NCBI GenBank assembly: GCA_023853785.1
Contig: JAJIRX010000570.1
Coordinates: 1-64,000, forward strand
Origin: Psilocybe azurescens
Lineage: Eukaryota > Basidiomycota > Agaricomycetes > Agaricales > Agrocybaceae
Direction of reading: 5' to 3'
Length of the DNA stretch: 64,000 nucleotides
The notes under the pieces were generated by a model. The model was not told the origin of the DNA. It worked only from the letters and a program-made list of their open reading frames with translations, and did no database searches. Positions 1 to 13,200 of this stretch are shown piece after piece; positions within the stretch are counted from its first letter, which is position 1, and every line of letters begins with the position of its first letter. Made by a program: the position numbers and the translations under genes.

Positions 1-837
1 CACCGATCTCACCGAGAATACTTATCCCACATGGCGAAACTCGAAGAAATGGTAGAGAAAGGCAAAGTTAGGAACATTGGACTCAGCAAGTAAGTGGTAG
101 AACGCCAATTCCGAGAATCTTCTAACTGGTGTCTTACAGTTTCAACATAAGGCGAATCAAGAACCTAACGGCAAATCCACTCAAGGTGAAGCCAGCCGTC
201 AACCAAGTCGAGCTGAGCTACTGGAACCCTCAGTCGGACTTGCTTCAGGTATATCCACACTATTTTTGACACTTCTAGATTAGATCTAAATGTTCCGAAG
301 TGGGCCAAAGATAACGAATTGCTCCTTGAAGCATATTCTCCTCTCGGAAGCCAGGAGAAAGTTAAGGAGAGTCTAAATATACCCGAGGTATGAGGAAGAG
401 AAACTACTATCCCTACAGAATCGGACACGATACTGATAATGCCAATTTTAGGTGAAAGCCATTGCGAAAGAGCTTGGTATAACCCCGGCGCAGGTTTATA
501 TCTCCTGGCACGTTCAGCGCGGAGTATGTATCTCTCCATCGGGTGTTCTTTCAACTAAATGTGTCTATTTTGAAAATGTAAACAGACTGTAGTGCTCCCA
601 AAAGCGTCCACCCTCTCGTGTTGAAGAGAACTTCCGTGGTATGTTATCAATACCAACCATACTACGATCCGAATGCGCTGACAAAACACCACCAGTTACT
701 CTCTTACCTGATGATGCATTCCAGCAGATAGAAAAATTGCAGCTAGTCATGAACCACTCAGAACTGTGAACCCTAAGTGGGGGTTGATATTTGGAACTAG
801 TTTGTGCAATGACCATCGCCGATATATTAGACGTTAA
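1..837 (+). CDS. aldo-keto reductase, 3' part, frameshifted
   Basis: NAD(P)H-dependent aldo-keto reductase of the GCY1/xylose-reductase type, lacking its N-terminus because the window starts inside it. Visible blocks in order are KGKVRNIGLS, then VNQVELSYWNPQ, then LLLEAYSPLG, then ITPAQVYISWHVQRG and TVVLPK, which follow the C-terminal half of the TIM barrel including the nucleotide-binding region. Exons read 1-89, 140-248, 301-387, 452-523, 586-638 and 696-837, with GT-AG introns. Two breaks occur: near 600-615 the frame must change between VVLPK and SRVEENFR, which would be restored by one extra A and one extra C in short runs; near 750-757 it changes again before RTVNPKWG. Either a recent pseudogene or assembly error. 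The family call is firm; functionality is open. Confidence 0.8.
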
Positions 838-1984
838 AAGAAAGATTTCTTGTTGTACCAAAACCATTAATTTTACTTCTTCTCTTCATTCCGATATGTG
901 GGCCAGTTAGTAGTCAGGAAGTCTGTCGAGGGTCATTGACAGGCAATCCTTATGCTGTATTTGAGTTTGCCGGAGACACTTGCATGTGGGCAGTTGGTTT
1001 CAAACCTCAGATCTATTGATGTTATCCCCGTGCGCCTGAGTGCCTAAAAGTCCCTATCGATCACGTCATGTCTATTCTCCGTGTATTGCAACAGATCGTG
1101 GATATAACAAAAACGTAATTGCATACATAACGTCAAAGAAAAGGACAAAAGAATTTCGAGATCTCGGCTTGCGTGTTCCTATGTTGCTCGTTACGCCAGA
1201 TATGCATCATCTGTACATGTTGGTAAAGATAACAAGCTGAGAGTAGTGGTGTTTCGGTGATGTAATTCCTTCATGGGGTATCAAAATGCGGAATTATCTC
1301 GCAGTTTAACGATCTCATTTCTGTTGTCGAAATCGGTTCGCCATGCATCTCCGACTCAGGCACCGTGGAGCGCGCAGATAAGATAACAGACGGTCTCTGT
1401 TATGCTATACTATATAGCCTCAGGGTGCATTAGTCTATTAGGGGTTATTACCACGATTATTTATGGACAATTAAATAGGCGCTCGAACGTTGGTGATATG
1501 TGGGGAAATAAGATCATGGGATTACATCCGTTCGAGACAGGGGATAGCCGTGGAAACCACAGGCGTACCTCAGCGGCGCAGGCGGGATCCGCGAGAACAG
1601 AGCAAGGCGCGCAGTGTCTTATATATTATCTATGATTGTATATTGGTTAAACCTGTGTGGGGCCAAGCCCCAATCGACATAAATCGACAAGAAAAAAAAA
1701 GCGTTCGAGACCCTGAGATCATGTAAACGTTTATGTATCTCTCTCACGGTACGTATGGGACACAAGTATCTGGTTCCTTGTCTAAGGGGCGATTTGGATG
1801 TGGCAATAAGCATTTTCTTCTCTGCGAGTCATTGTGGTGGTGACTTCTGGGTCTGCGCTAACGTTCACTTTATCCCTTTCAAATCCAAAGATGGAAACCA
1901 GTTATGTACGTTCTGTCAACCACAAATTATTGAGTAATAGACTTTCGAATATTACTAAAAGCAGCTATACATCTGCATTCGATC

Positions 1985-2163
1985 TACAGTTGAACCCCTC
2001 TTAACCCATACCTCTCAGTGGACGGCATGAGCTATGAGTTATTGGAGGTTATGGGTTTTGAGAGGTAACTTTTAGTGAGAATTGACTATTTGGCTCCCTC
2101 CAAAAGTATGGGTTATGGCGGACTATGGGTTATGAAAGGTATGGGTTAAGAGGTTCAACTGTA
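1985..2163. mobile_element. Tc1/mariner-type MITE with TA duplication
   Basis: The element body (1987-2161, 175 bp) begins CAGTTGAACCCCTCTTAACC and ends with the near-perfect inverse, GGGTTAAGAGGTTCAACTG. It is flanked on both sides by TA (1985-1986 and 2162-2163), as expected for a TA target-site duplication. Inverted-repeat arms are about 28-30 bp with one or two differences. The interior repeats the unit AACCCATA and its complement TATGGGTT several times. There is no coding capacity. TA duplication plus a CAGT terminus fits non-autonomous Tc1/mariner/pogo elements; no second copy is visible in the window. Confidence 0.8.
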
Positions 2164-5100
2164 GCTCCTGCCGAGGGGCAACGCTGAGGATCCAATACGG
2201 ACACTTTGCTGCATGGCATTTTGACCGGGACTGAGTTGACTGCTACCCGAGTTAATTGAATGGTTTGTACCAGGGCTTGAGGTCTTGGTCAGCTGTTAGG
2301 AATAGAGCTTGTGAATGCCTGTTCTATACTTGGGTTATTGAAGGTTGTTCGAATTCCAAGGACTTTGGAATTATGATAAGAGAAGGTGGGCCACATTTTT
2401 TATTATCAATTAGGCTGAATCGAAACACGTCTGACTTATGAGTCTAAAATATTCATACTGTAGTGATGAAACTGGCAGCCTATTAGACTCTATATTGGCG
2501 AGCTCGGTGGCAGTAGGGCGGGTATCATTTCCGGATGTAGTAATTATGTTTACTAATTTGTGTGGCGAGTGATGGCGCGTCTTGTTGAAGGCTTGGCCTT
2601 CTCCTGCTCGACAACTTTATGCTTTTAAAAGGACAAGTACAATCTCAGAATTTATTTAAAATAGGTTTCAGTGTAATCAGCAATACCAAGAATAAATATG
2701 TCAACTACATCAGACCTCCGTCCAAAGAGATGTATACCAGATATCATGAGTATGTACACTGAATCTTATTTGTGAGTATATTTCATTGAGCCGTCTGTTT
2801 TCGTAATGTGTCCAAGTATCAGCCTACATTAAAGGGGGATATTGACGTACTGAGAATTACGTGGCTACTTTGCGACGAAGGACTATATGCCACAGAACAG
2901 GCATTAATTATACACATGATATGGCACGCTTTTTACCAAAGCTTAAATAAAAATGACTGGGTCAACAGACCAGTATGGCTATTCGTGGCCCTACCTTACT
3001 TGCACGACGTAAAGAGAGCTCCAACTCTAAATCTATTCAATGCAATTGCGACAAAGGCTCCGAGTACAGAAAATTAGATAGTTGGTCAATTGAAACGTTC
3101 CACAAGGAAGAAACTTCTAGATGGAAGGTGTATTTTTGAGGTATGCAGCGCTCAGAAGCACGGGCATCCTCGCTCATCAGTGATAGAAATAGGGTGGACG
3201 ACTCTTGGGACCACCCGGCTTGGAGTCTCAGTGGGGCTCCCTCACTTCATGACGTCGAGTGCTCTCTCGATGCAATTGTGGAGAGGTTGTGATTGGAAAT
3301 AGACCACATGTGGTAGTACAGACTTCACCATACGATACGATTAGGGCCAATCGCAAGTTCAAAGCTATTTCTTACGATAAATACCGACGACGATTCGCAT
3401 GACGATGATAAGTATATTTTCACATAAACCCAACTAACGATGGATATACTTGCGCAGACACACGCATCAGATGTTGAATAGCACTACCACTGGTGGTCTA
3501 AAAGAACCAGGAAGCTATTGCTGTAAAACGTTGGCCGAATGTCAACCGATTGGCGAGCGGCTAAACGGGAAGATAGTAGTCGGCAGACCACAGCATGAGG
3601 CAAACATAGTTGACAGTGAGGATCATGACGTGCTTCTGCGTGTCGAGGATGTATCATATGTGCATCATATAATCGACATTGAAGAACACGCAATTCATTG
3701 AGGTTGAATGGTCCGGGTTCATGAGGCACGCCGCTAATGCTTCGATTTCGAAAATCTATCACAAGTCATTCCGGCTTCTCGAAAGATGAGACCGTCCAGA
3801 AACGAGGGTTGTCACAACGGACGTACAATCAGTGAAGTGGACCCTCTAATTTCTGTTCTTGCCAAGAGATCGTAAGTCATCGAAGAGAAGTCCGTTCATC
3901 ACTCGAATCAACGCTCAATCTGCTCGGTGCCTCCTCACAAGCTTCTTCCTATGATTATTGACAAGAGCGTGTCAGCGCAGTCTTATCCTCGGTAGCTTCC
4001 GACGCAATTGGCCGAATGGTGGGAGAGATCGGGGGTGAGTTCCTGGGTTGCTACCGGTGGAGAGGGCGCATACCCCGAACAGGCACTCACTGCTAGTGGC
4101 AGTATAGCAGTAAGAAACCCGTTCGATGGGATGCATACCCATGTCATCCTCGTCATCAGTGGCTGATTGCACAGACGCGTTTTGAGAAGGCGTAAGTTGG
4201 TATAGTTGGAGATACAGCGAGATGGATACCACGCCTTCGGAGAAATACCACCCGTATTGCATGTCGGCTATGTACGACTTTACTTGTAGGCCGGGAATGG
4301 AGTTTGCGAATGAATCTTGTCTTAGAGCTTAGACGAGGCAGAGGTAGCCAGCAATGCCTAGATGAAAAGCTGCAATCAGGAGGAAGTAGTGAGTGGTCGG
4401 CCAGTGGAAAGTATCCGTAAGACAAAGGACTTCTTGTAAAGCACAAAATGTATAGGGTACCGCTTTATTGGATGTGTGGACATATGTCTGTAGTCTCTCC
4501 TAGAAATTTAATTTAATAAATTCCAATCATATATCGTCTCTATACAAGGAATTTTGACGAGATTGCACCAGAATGAGGGAATGGTCTGGCCCCATTCGGG
4601 AAGAAGTCTGAAGTGTGCTATGATATCTGGCCCCTTGAGAAAAATGGTTTTAATATAGCCAAATTCTAGACATATAAGGAAACCGTGAACCCAGGATCCT
4701 GTTTTTAGGAAGACGGAAAGAGCAGGAAGCATGGCTGCCAAGAAATTCACTCGCATTGTCCGCGTGCGATCACATTGTCTCTGAACTTAGTCCCGACGGC
4801 TGCAGAACGTTTTTTTGAGGGCGATAAAGATAGAGAGAGAAAAGTCGAGACTTAGAATAGAGGACTGAATTGAAAGAACTCTCGTCGGGAAATTAATGTA
4901 CTCTGACCCAGAGGTACGGCGTGGTTCCCGCAGTCCCTTCGTATTCGTGGTATTTTGGGTTCATGTTTGGTCAGCTTTTGACGTTGTAGAAGTTGAGAAT
5001 GCGTTTCTTTCGCCTGGCTGGAGTACCTGGCGAAACGAACGACTCGCTCGTCTCGATAGATAAGAATGGCGGTCCTTTTTGCGCTGATGCGCTGCCGTAC

Positions 5101-6965
5101 AACCTCCTGGTGTTTCCAAATTCCTACGGCATGAGTAGTGGGATGGCCTGAGAAAAGAACTAGGGGGACCTCTGTCGAGAATGAGGGTTAAGCGGAGTAC
5201 ACGCGAGACGTGTGTAGAGTGCGTACCCAGCGAGCAGAAGGAATAAGTTGGGTCAGGAATAGGTTAACACATCAAACAATACGGGCATACCCCCTACCTG
5301 ACGCAAGTTGGCCATATTGTCGAGTTGTAAAGCTGGACTAACGACAGAACAAGACAGGATATAAACAGTGTTGCGTAATGCGATCGAAGACCATTTTCTC
5401 TCTACGAGAGTTGCAAAAAAACTCCCGCGAGAGAAAAAGAAACTTTTCGTCCAACACGCTGCGGCCATCGTATGGGAAAGATAAAATCAGGCACGGAGGT
5501 CTGGAAACTAACCGGACCCGGTGGGATATTTTGGACGACGTTCTGGTGGCTCCGCTATTTTGAGACTTTTGATTAATGTGATGCAAAGATATTCTTCACT
5601 GGGACCGTTCTAGGCTGGCTGAAGGACAACGTCGCCCATTGCACTGCGCAACTCCACAATGGAGTAGGAGTGATTTCCTCGTATTGGAAAGGTGGTGCTC
5701 AGTAGTAGAAGGCCGTGAATGAACGAATGGATATAAATTGTCTGTTCTGTTCTGTTCGATCAAGATCAGAGCAGCAATTTCGATAGTTATGAGGGTGAGA
5801 GATATAAAACGCCGAAGGTCACTGTAAAAAGATTTGGATGTTAACTTGAACTCAGAACTGGGCAAGTATCTCAGAAGACATTGCACTTGCGTGAGACCTA
5901 GTGCCTAGTGTAGTGGTTCAGGATATCCAAGTTTTCACAGCCCTCGTGAGAAAGACGCCTGTGTAAATGCACTGTAAGTTTTCAATAGACCTATATCAAT
6001 GAGTTCAATCAGACTTCAGTCCGATGCGGAAGAAGAGGAAGATTTACAGAGTTTATGGGGCTAGTGTGTTCTATTCCGTGTTGCACTATTAATTGTGCAT
6101 CGCCAAGTTAGTCAAACCTCCGAGGGCCGAAGAATGGAAGAACACCAATTGGAAACGAGATAAGCGTCTGCCATGATATGGTTGTCGAGGTAAGAGGTCT
6201 ATGAAGGCCTGTGTTGATATGAGCACGGACGGATGCGGCTGATGAAGACAGACACGAGGCTTTGTCAAAGAGAGGCGATGTTGTCCCGGATATCCAAATG
6301 CGTTTAAGCAGCAGAGCAGTTATCTAGAGACACCAAGAGTTCCTTAACGCATGGATTTTGATAGAAATTGTCGAACGCGTTATTCAGAACCATCTGGGAT
6401 CTTTAAAATAGTAAAATAACGAGCCGAGAGTGCCGAAATGACGCTTGTAAGTTGACCATTACAGCGGTCATGAGATGATGTTAGGAGAAATCAGAAACCA
6501 GAAGAGGTTACGAGAAAGATACTCGAATTGGACTGCCAACGGTTCATCCTGGACATGTATGGATGTCATGTCAAAGACATGCTGAAGCGAGCCAGTGGTA
6601 TGGAGCAAAAACAACACCATGGATTTGAAAATAGTTGCCGCATGGATAGATAGTGGTCGTGTCAGCGCTTCGGAAACTAAGGGGTCGGAGAGTTATCGGA
6701 AGGTAGTTGATTGCCATTAGAGAAAGTTGGAAAGGACAGAATAATAAGTTTTGCAGAGAAAATGACGATGTGAATGTTTTCCTCATGACTTGAAAGTTCC
6801 GGAGACGGACTGGTTTGAGGAAAAGGTGTCGAGTCCAGAAACAGGCAAAAACTCGGATGAAAGAGATCGAGATTTGGTTCTGAAAATGGACGTCGACGTT
6901 TGCGATCGGTTTTCCCACGGGTGGTACGCGACTTAGAGATGGACTGACGCGGCCTTTCTCAAACT

Positions 6966-7057
6966 TTGCTCTTCATCGTTATATACTCATCCTTTCTACT
7001 TCTTCGGACGCTTTCTACCCCACTTTCTCCTTCCTCATACATATATCCTCACAGGGC
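6966..7057 (+). promoter_or_regulatory. pyrimidine-rich leader of the proteasome gene
   Basis: The bases directly before the start codon at 7058 are almost entirely C and T (for example CTTTCTACCCCACTTTCTCC). Such CT-rich tracts commonly mark transcription starts of well-expressed genes in filamentous fungi. The exact start site cannot be read from sequence. Confidence 0.4.
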
Positions 7058-8498
7058 ATGCCCGGCATGGTTTCCACTACTCAGCCCACACAACAGTCCT
7101 TCAACCCCTACACTGAAAACGGTGGTACAATCTTGGCTATTGCTGGTGCTGACTTCAGTGTTATTGCCGGCGATACCAGGCAAAGCGAGGGCTACAGCAT
7201 TCAAACAAGATATGCTCCCAAGGTCTTTCGTCTGTGAGTCTTGCATGTTTCGTTAGCAGTTGTATGTCTTCGTGTGCTTATTGGGCGTCTTTCATCTGCG
7301 CTTTAGCACGGATAAGGCAGTATTGGCGGTGAATGGATTTGCTGCAGATGGAAACATGTTCGTAAAGAAAGTTCGACAACGTTTGGAGGTGTGTCCTCAA
7401 AGCTTCAGCGTCTAAATCGAAAAGAACTTTATCCTGATGAAATCATAGTGGTATCGCCATGCCCATGCTAAGGACATGCCGATCCGAGCCATTGCTCGAC
7501 TTATTCAAACAATGCTTTACGCCCGCCGTTTCTTCCCATACTACGTCTACAACATCCTCGGGGGTATTGAGGAAGATGGTGCGTTCGTCTCCCACCTTAC
7601 CTATGCGATTCAATCTGCAGATTGGCCGCCTCTTACGTATCGGCTAACTCATGCCATACGTCTCTTGTCTACCTCTGTAAACTGGTTCAAACAAGTTACT
7701 AAAGTTGCTCTGCTATTGATTCCTTTAGGCACTGGTGCGGTTTACTCGTTTGATCCCGTGGGCTCATACGAGCGCGAAGCTTGTCGTGCTGCTGGTGCGG
7801 CACAATCTCTGGTGCAGCCCTTCCTAGACAATCAGGTCAGTACAAACCTTGTTTGTTGGATGATGGACGAACCAAATGTGGTATATGAAGCGTCCGTCCC
7901 GTGCTAAACTCGTATCCGATCCTTTACCGATTTCGTACCGCGATCGTCCTTCAAATTCAAATATTTACATCTTCTAATTATTTTCTACGGTCGCTGACGC
8001 CGGTTGCCTTTATTTTAATAGATCTACTTTAAGAACCAAACGCCTGCCCCGGGAACGTCATTTCCCAAACATTTGCCGTTGTCCACCGTCCTACCCCTCG
8101 TGATTGACTCGTTCACGAGTGCAACAGAAAGGCACATCGAGGTTCGTCATCGCTTCTATTTTATCTTGGTCGTGGCTATTAGAATTTCTTGCATCGTTCC
8201 TTATTTTCTTTTTCCCCAAACCCCGTGTCCATGTTCTCATACCTTACTGCACCCTTACCCCACATTCGCCACTGAAACTTGTTACTTCTTATTCTACTAT
8301 TCCGTTGATCCCGTGTATCCTCGTGCTTACCCGATTATTTCTGTCCAGGTCGGTGATGGCCTAGAAATTTACGTTGTCTTAGCCAAAGGCAGCACTTCCC
8401 TCCAGGGTCTCCAGAGCATCCGCGGGATCCAGGAGCTGACGGCCACAAGCGAAGGCGAAAGAGTATTCATAATCAGGAGGGACCTGAAGAAGGATTGA
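7058..8498 (+). CDS. PRE7: 20S proteasome subunit beta type-1/6 (PRE7, PSMB1)
   Basis: Non-catalytic beta-ring subunit of the 20S proteasome core. Six exons (7058-7233, 7307-7388, 7449-7578, 7729-7835, 8022-8141, 8349-8498) sum to 765 nt, giving a 254-residue protein, normal for the family. Diagnostic blocks are [33 protein letters not shown], the [11 protein letters not shown] segment, [15 protein letters not shown] and the C-terminal GDGLEIYVV. The residue at the position of the catalytic N-terminal threonine lies in a GGT context, but this subunit class is not processed to an active threonine protease. All splice junctions are GT-AG and the frame is intact. The start is chosen because the ATG opens directly onto the conserved N-terminus behind a pyrimidine-rich leader. 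Confidence 0.93.
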
Positions 8499-9300
8499 AC
8501 GAGGTGGTTCGCTTTGCACATGCATGTACCTCACTGGCTTGCCTGTCATTGTTCTCTTGGAATCAGACGACTTGGGACGACTCGTACTGTTATTGTTGTC
8601 CAAGTCGAGCGAATGGCGTATTAAGTATCTTGTTCCTCCCTTGCTTTCCTTTCAGCCCTTTCTCTATTATCAGCAATGAGGCACATCTAGACCTCGAGTA
8701 TTTATGCATATCAGACTCGCCCTAGCAAGTTGTGCATGTGTATAACACCCATCCTGCCGACACTCAAGACTGGATGATTCTTATTTTCCAGTTTTCTGTA
8801 TTTTACGTATCACCGTTAGAAGAATATTTTTGCCTTATGCCAACTTTTGTGTTCTTTTGTATTATGACAGGTGTTGTGCTTACCTCATCCTGGTTGCTAA
8901 GGGCTGCAGATATGTGAAAATGATCATTGATGCGGAGTTGAAGAAAGGAGGTGGCCAACGTAAGTCAGTCAACAGGATACTTAGTCTCTTGCCACCATAT
9001 TCCGTGGTCCTTTCAGTTTCTCCTCAACGGTATACATCGCTCGACGCGGTAGATCAAGACTTCCGCTGTAGGCCAAGCTGCAGCACGGCAACGAGGTTCG
9101 AGATCAAGACAATAACCAAACAAAGCCAAACGGCGAACTCCACTCATTTCTCTCTCACCCCATCATCGCCCATCTGGTCCTCCTCTTTTCTTCGCCCTCC
9201 ACCAATACCCTCTCCCTCTACCCTTGCCTTTCCAAACGACTACATAGACGCTTTTTTCTTACCCTGGATCCCTTTCTCATTTTGACTGCTTAAAATCAAC
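8499..9300. other. intergenic: PRE7 3' region and ROT1 promoter
   Basis: No gene supported. The last 130 bases (about 9170-9300) are dominated by C and T, resembling a core promoter or leader for the ROT1 homologue. Short frames here look random. Confidence 0.5.
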
Positions 9301-10205
9301 ATGCTTTTCACGTCACTTCTCACTGTCGTGCTTGCGTCGCTGGCGCGCACCACTTCGGCCCAGGACCAGTTCGGAAACATAGTATACGATGCCATACACA
9401 ATGCTACAACCATTTACGGTACCTGGAGCTCAGGGAGTCAGAATGTTAAGACGGGACCGGTGCGTGCACCTTGAACTAATTTTTTGTTCAACCTTGTCTG
9501 AAACCCCTTTATTTGCGACAACGTAGGGTTTCGCTAACCCCGCAAACATGACGTTTAACTATCCAAAGACAACTGGTATCTCGTACTCGTTGTATGTCGC
9601 CCGTATCATCTCGCTCCATGGCTTGGAGAATTGTCTTTGACTGACTGATGGGATGTTTTATTTAGTTCACAGGATGGGTTTTATGAGATCTCGAGGTACC
9701 GGTTTAATAGCAATGGTGCGTCTGGTGGGCGGCTATACTGTGACCTTGTCCTTATCTTGCTACTTTAGGTTCGGAGCCAACATGTATCACCGGTGTGATA
9801 GCATGGTCGCACGGAAAATATAGTTTGAACGCCAACGGCTCCATTTCGATGTCGCCATTCGAAGATGGATTCCAACAGGTCCAAGATCCCTGTGCCGCCG
9901 TTTCCAACTTCATCGAACCATTCACCACCCCAGAGTACTACAAAGGCTGGAGAATATTCCAAGATGCTACCCAGGGATTTAAGCTGCATATGTTTCAGTT
10001 CGATGGGTCACCGCTTGCTCCCATGTTCCAGGTCTCGGCAACTCCTTCCATGCTTCCTACTCAACTGCTACGGAATACCGATGACCCTGTAATTCAAAGA
10101 CGCTCGCCCTCAGCTGCGCAGGGTGCATTTGGCTCTCAGTGGGTGGCAGGTGTGGTGACTGGTGTTAGTCTGGCTTTGATGTCATGCACGCTTTCTGTGC
10201 TCTAG
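9301..10205 (+). CDS. ROT1: ROT1 homologue, ER protein-folding factor
   Basis: Homologue of yeast Rot1, an essential ER membrane protein with chaperone activity that supports beta-1,6-glucan and cell-wall assembly. Four exons (9301-9459, 9527-9591, 9666-9715, 9769-10205) give 236 residues. A signal peptide (MLFTSLLTVVLASLARTTSA) is followed by the family blocks GTWSSGSQNVKTGPGF, ISYSLSQDGFYE, the IAWSHGKYSLNANGSI segment and FQFDGSPLAPMF. A C-terminal hydrophobic stretch (WVAGVVTGVSLALMSCTLSVL region) fits the expected membrane anchor. Several N-glycosylation sequons (NAT, NMT, NGS) are present. The frame is intact with GT-AG introns. The product name rests on recalled family motifs. Confidence 0.88.
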
Positions 10206-13200
10206 ATGTCCTAGCTAGATGACCAGGATCACTCAATTGTATATTGGTTGCTTTATCATGACGAGCCTCTACACCACCCAAGTAACCCTCCTGTCAAATC
10301 ACACTCACACGCTTCATTGGCATTTCATCGCGTCTCCTATCATCAAATCATCACACGTTTCAACCGCAGTTAGGCCACTCCGTCACGATTTCACAAGGTT
10401 GTGGTCTGGCTGCCCCTACAGTACACACGACGACACTATCCTCCATTGCATCCACTTTTGTGGCTATTCATCCGGACTATAGGACCCATGGTTTCTTTTT
10501 TCGCCTTTTTCTTCATTTCCAGATATAAAATTTGCCAACTTGTCGTTGCATCTTTTCTTCTTGGCCTTGACATTTTCTTGTATGTACAGCCTTCCCTTTC
10601 GTACAGATAAGTATTTTTGCGAAGACAGAATCGTATCACCCTCGCATACCTTTTTTACAACACAGAAAGATACCCACATTTCATGCAATTTCTATCCCCT
10701 ATTCCAATCCTTCATGCGCACTGATACCTGCTTCCTGTGTCTTGGGATTAACTTGGTTAAGACAGCAATTCAAAGGTTGGGAGGAGGGATGCAACCTCAA
10801 TTCACATTCGTTTACTTCTTGGTCTTACATCCTTTTTATTCGTTTCTGATTTCTTGTTTTCGTTCTTTTTTTTTTTTTGGCCATTTTGTATGTTATCTCA
10901 ATTAATCACCCACCCGTAGAGCGGTAATATACAAAACGATTTTTATGACCCACAGCACTAGCCGACTGGAGATGTGTTTTCGTAAAAGTTGATTTGGATT
11001 TTGAACAATGCCCCATTTGTGCCCAATTGTGCCTACAGCGGATGACGGGTCCTTTGGTGAGGTCATAGGCAATGTGGGAATTGCTTACATAGTAACTATA
11101 CAAGTCATAGGCACGTGACATGTTATTCGGTGACAAGAAAACTTTCCTCGCGTCGTTGCCTCTCTCATCCAGATTCCACACCAGGCAATGACGATGTTCA
11201 GGCTCTGCAATGGGGTTGATATCTTGTCTTTCAGATTTATGGATGCTCCGAGTGTACTTTGTCTTGCGAGTTCAACCTTGTCTTCTATAGTATGACCCAC
11301 CGGAGAATTTCTGCTCGGCCTTTTTACCTCGACGACTATATCGAGGGTGAGCACACCTTTTCTTATCTTCTCTTTTCTTTCTCCCTCTGTATGATGAAGT
11401 ATTTTTCGGATGTAAAGTAGTCTACGGACTCGATTCCGAGAGCGCAAAACCCCATGTGGAATTTTCCGTTGCCTTCCTTCTGATCTCTTCAACATTGTTT
11501 CCTTCTCATTGAAGCCAGTTGACTGACATGATGTTTTTTTCCTGATAGGTGTTCTTTTACTCTGAGAACTCTTCCCAGGACTCTTAAGAGGGTCTCCGTT
11601 CCTTCACTGCCATGTGCTCCGACCTCGTGCTCGAGGCGAGTGAATATATCGTGCATTTAACCATGGCTCATCCCTTTTGTGTATAGAAGGTCTCGCATCT
11701 CATGTGCTATATATTAGGCTGGATCACATTCTTCAATTTCGTCAAGAGTTCTCCGTTTGTGTTCGCTTTTCTCCTTGACGTCGAGTTTTCTTCGGGAGGT
11801 TGTTGAAATTTAATGGCAGCGATCGTTTCAATACATTGGTACGAGCCGAACCCGATTGTACCCGTGTGCCTTCTTGTACGCGTACGCCAGTTTACAATCA
11901 ACTATGTTTGTTGGGAAGTTTGTGTACACCTTGTTATCGTTGTCCTATTCATGTTGAGTTGTTATCTTCCTTCGACACTTTTTTTTCCGCAATATCATGT
12001 TATAGTTTGCGACAACCCCACTTCATAAGTTCAACCCCACCTGATTTCTATTGATCTGTATTTTTCTTCTTCATCACAGACTTCCAACCATTGACCGATG
12101 AAATCGATCATAGGTGTTTTGCCATAAGTACTCATTGTTCCGAACTTGAAAGCAGAAGACACAAGGACGCAAACTTTAAATTTCAATCATCTCCTCTCTG
12201 TCTGTGGTCTTTGGCACCCGAGCCATTTGTTTCTTCATTCACCAGTATCCGCTTGATCGCATTTTGTGACTGGTTTTTTTGTCTGCTTTAGGTGAAAGTG
12301 GAAGCGATGTCAATTCTACCAGATTGGCAAATGGCCACTCTCCTTGTCTACGTACTGACCCCACTTAGTTTTCTAGAACGTCGGTAAACATCTATCATGT
12401 GCCAATGAAATGATTTACCTTGTCCTGACGAATTGAAAGCAAGTGCAACGTCACATCTTATCACTCTTATATTTCTTCTCTCCATGTTCTTTTCGGCTAT
12501 ACTGGGTGTATCTCATTCAAGTCTGCCTCGTTCTGTTTGTACATCTTGACTGGTTCAGTTTAACATCAACGTTGCCTCATACCAGAAGATTCATCCATCG
12601 CCAATGCTCTTTGTTCTCTTGATCCGTCTTTTACATGTTTGAATTTGTAGACGTGGCTTTCCAGCGAGATGATGCTTCAACAATGTCATCAATATTCTTC
12701 AGAGAATTTTGTCGTGCCAAGCCAATTACTTAGTCGCATAAATCCCTTTTGGGCGGTAATTTCCGGCGCTTTGCCTTGACGATTTTTGTGCCAAACAATG
12801 GCCTCAGGGTGCTTCAACTCTCTTCGGAGAAATATTTTGCGCATGCTTTCTACCTTTTCACCGATCGACATCTAGACCGAACACATTGGCTCGACCGCCA
12901 GACGGTTTTTCGTGCAAGGGGGTTGTTGGGCTAGATATAGCACATCGTATTGATACTTGCGGTAATGGCACACCCCTACATATTCCATTGAGACCAATCC
13001 ATTTGGACAAGTTTCGGCGAGATTTTCGCGGCCGTTTGCAGGCAGAAAAGTGATAAACATTTGTTTTTACAAAGGATGAATACCAATCAATCTCCGAGAG
13101 GCGAGAAGGTTGTTTTTTCACTTATTCTCCATGATGGCTGGACACCCTTCCGCGATTTCTCCGAGGGGCGTCATTTTCGAGGGCGGCCGAATGTTTCATG

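Larger units (their letters stand above)
838..7057. other. gene-poor region
   Basis: About 6.2 kb with only short unsupported reading frames and no recognisable protein. It holds the small inverted-repeat element at 1985-2163. From roughly 4780 to 6950 the + strand is visibly purine-rich, with runs such as GAGAGAAAAG, so the minus strand is pyrimidine-rich. I see no transposase, tRNA or rRNA. Degenerate transposon remnants or a long non-coding transcript are possible but not shown. Confidence 0.5.

Noticed and set aside
2808..3701. Consecutive + strand frames suggesting a transposase or unknown gene
   Set aside because: No catalytic motif, domain or splice pattern could be recognised.
11085..11495. 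136-codon minus-strand frame
   Set aside because: No family motif, no splice support, and it lies in skewed pyrimidine-rich DNA where long frames on the purine strand arise by chance.
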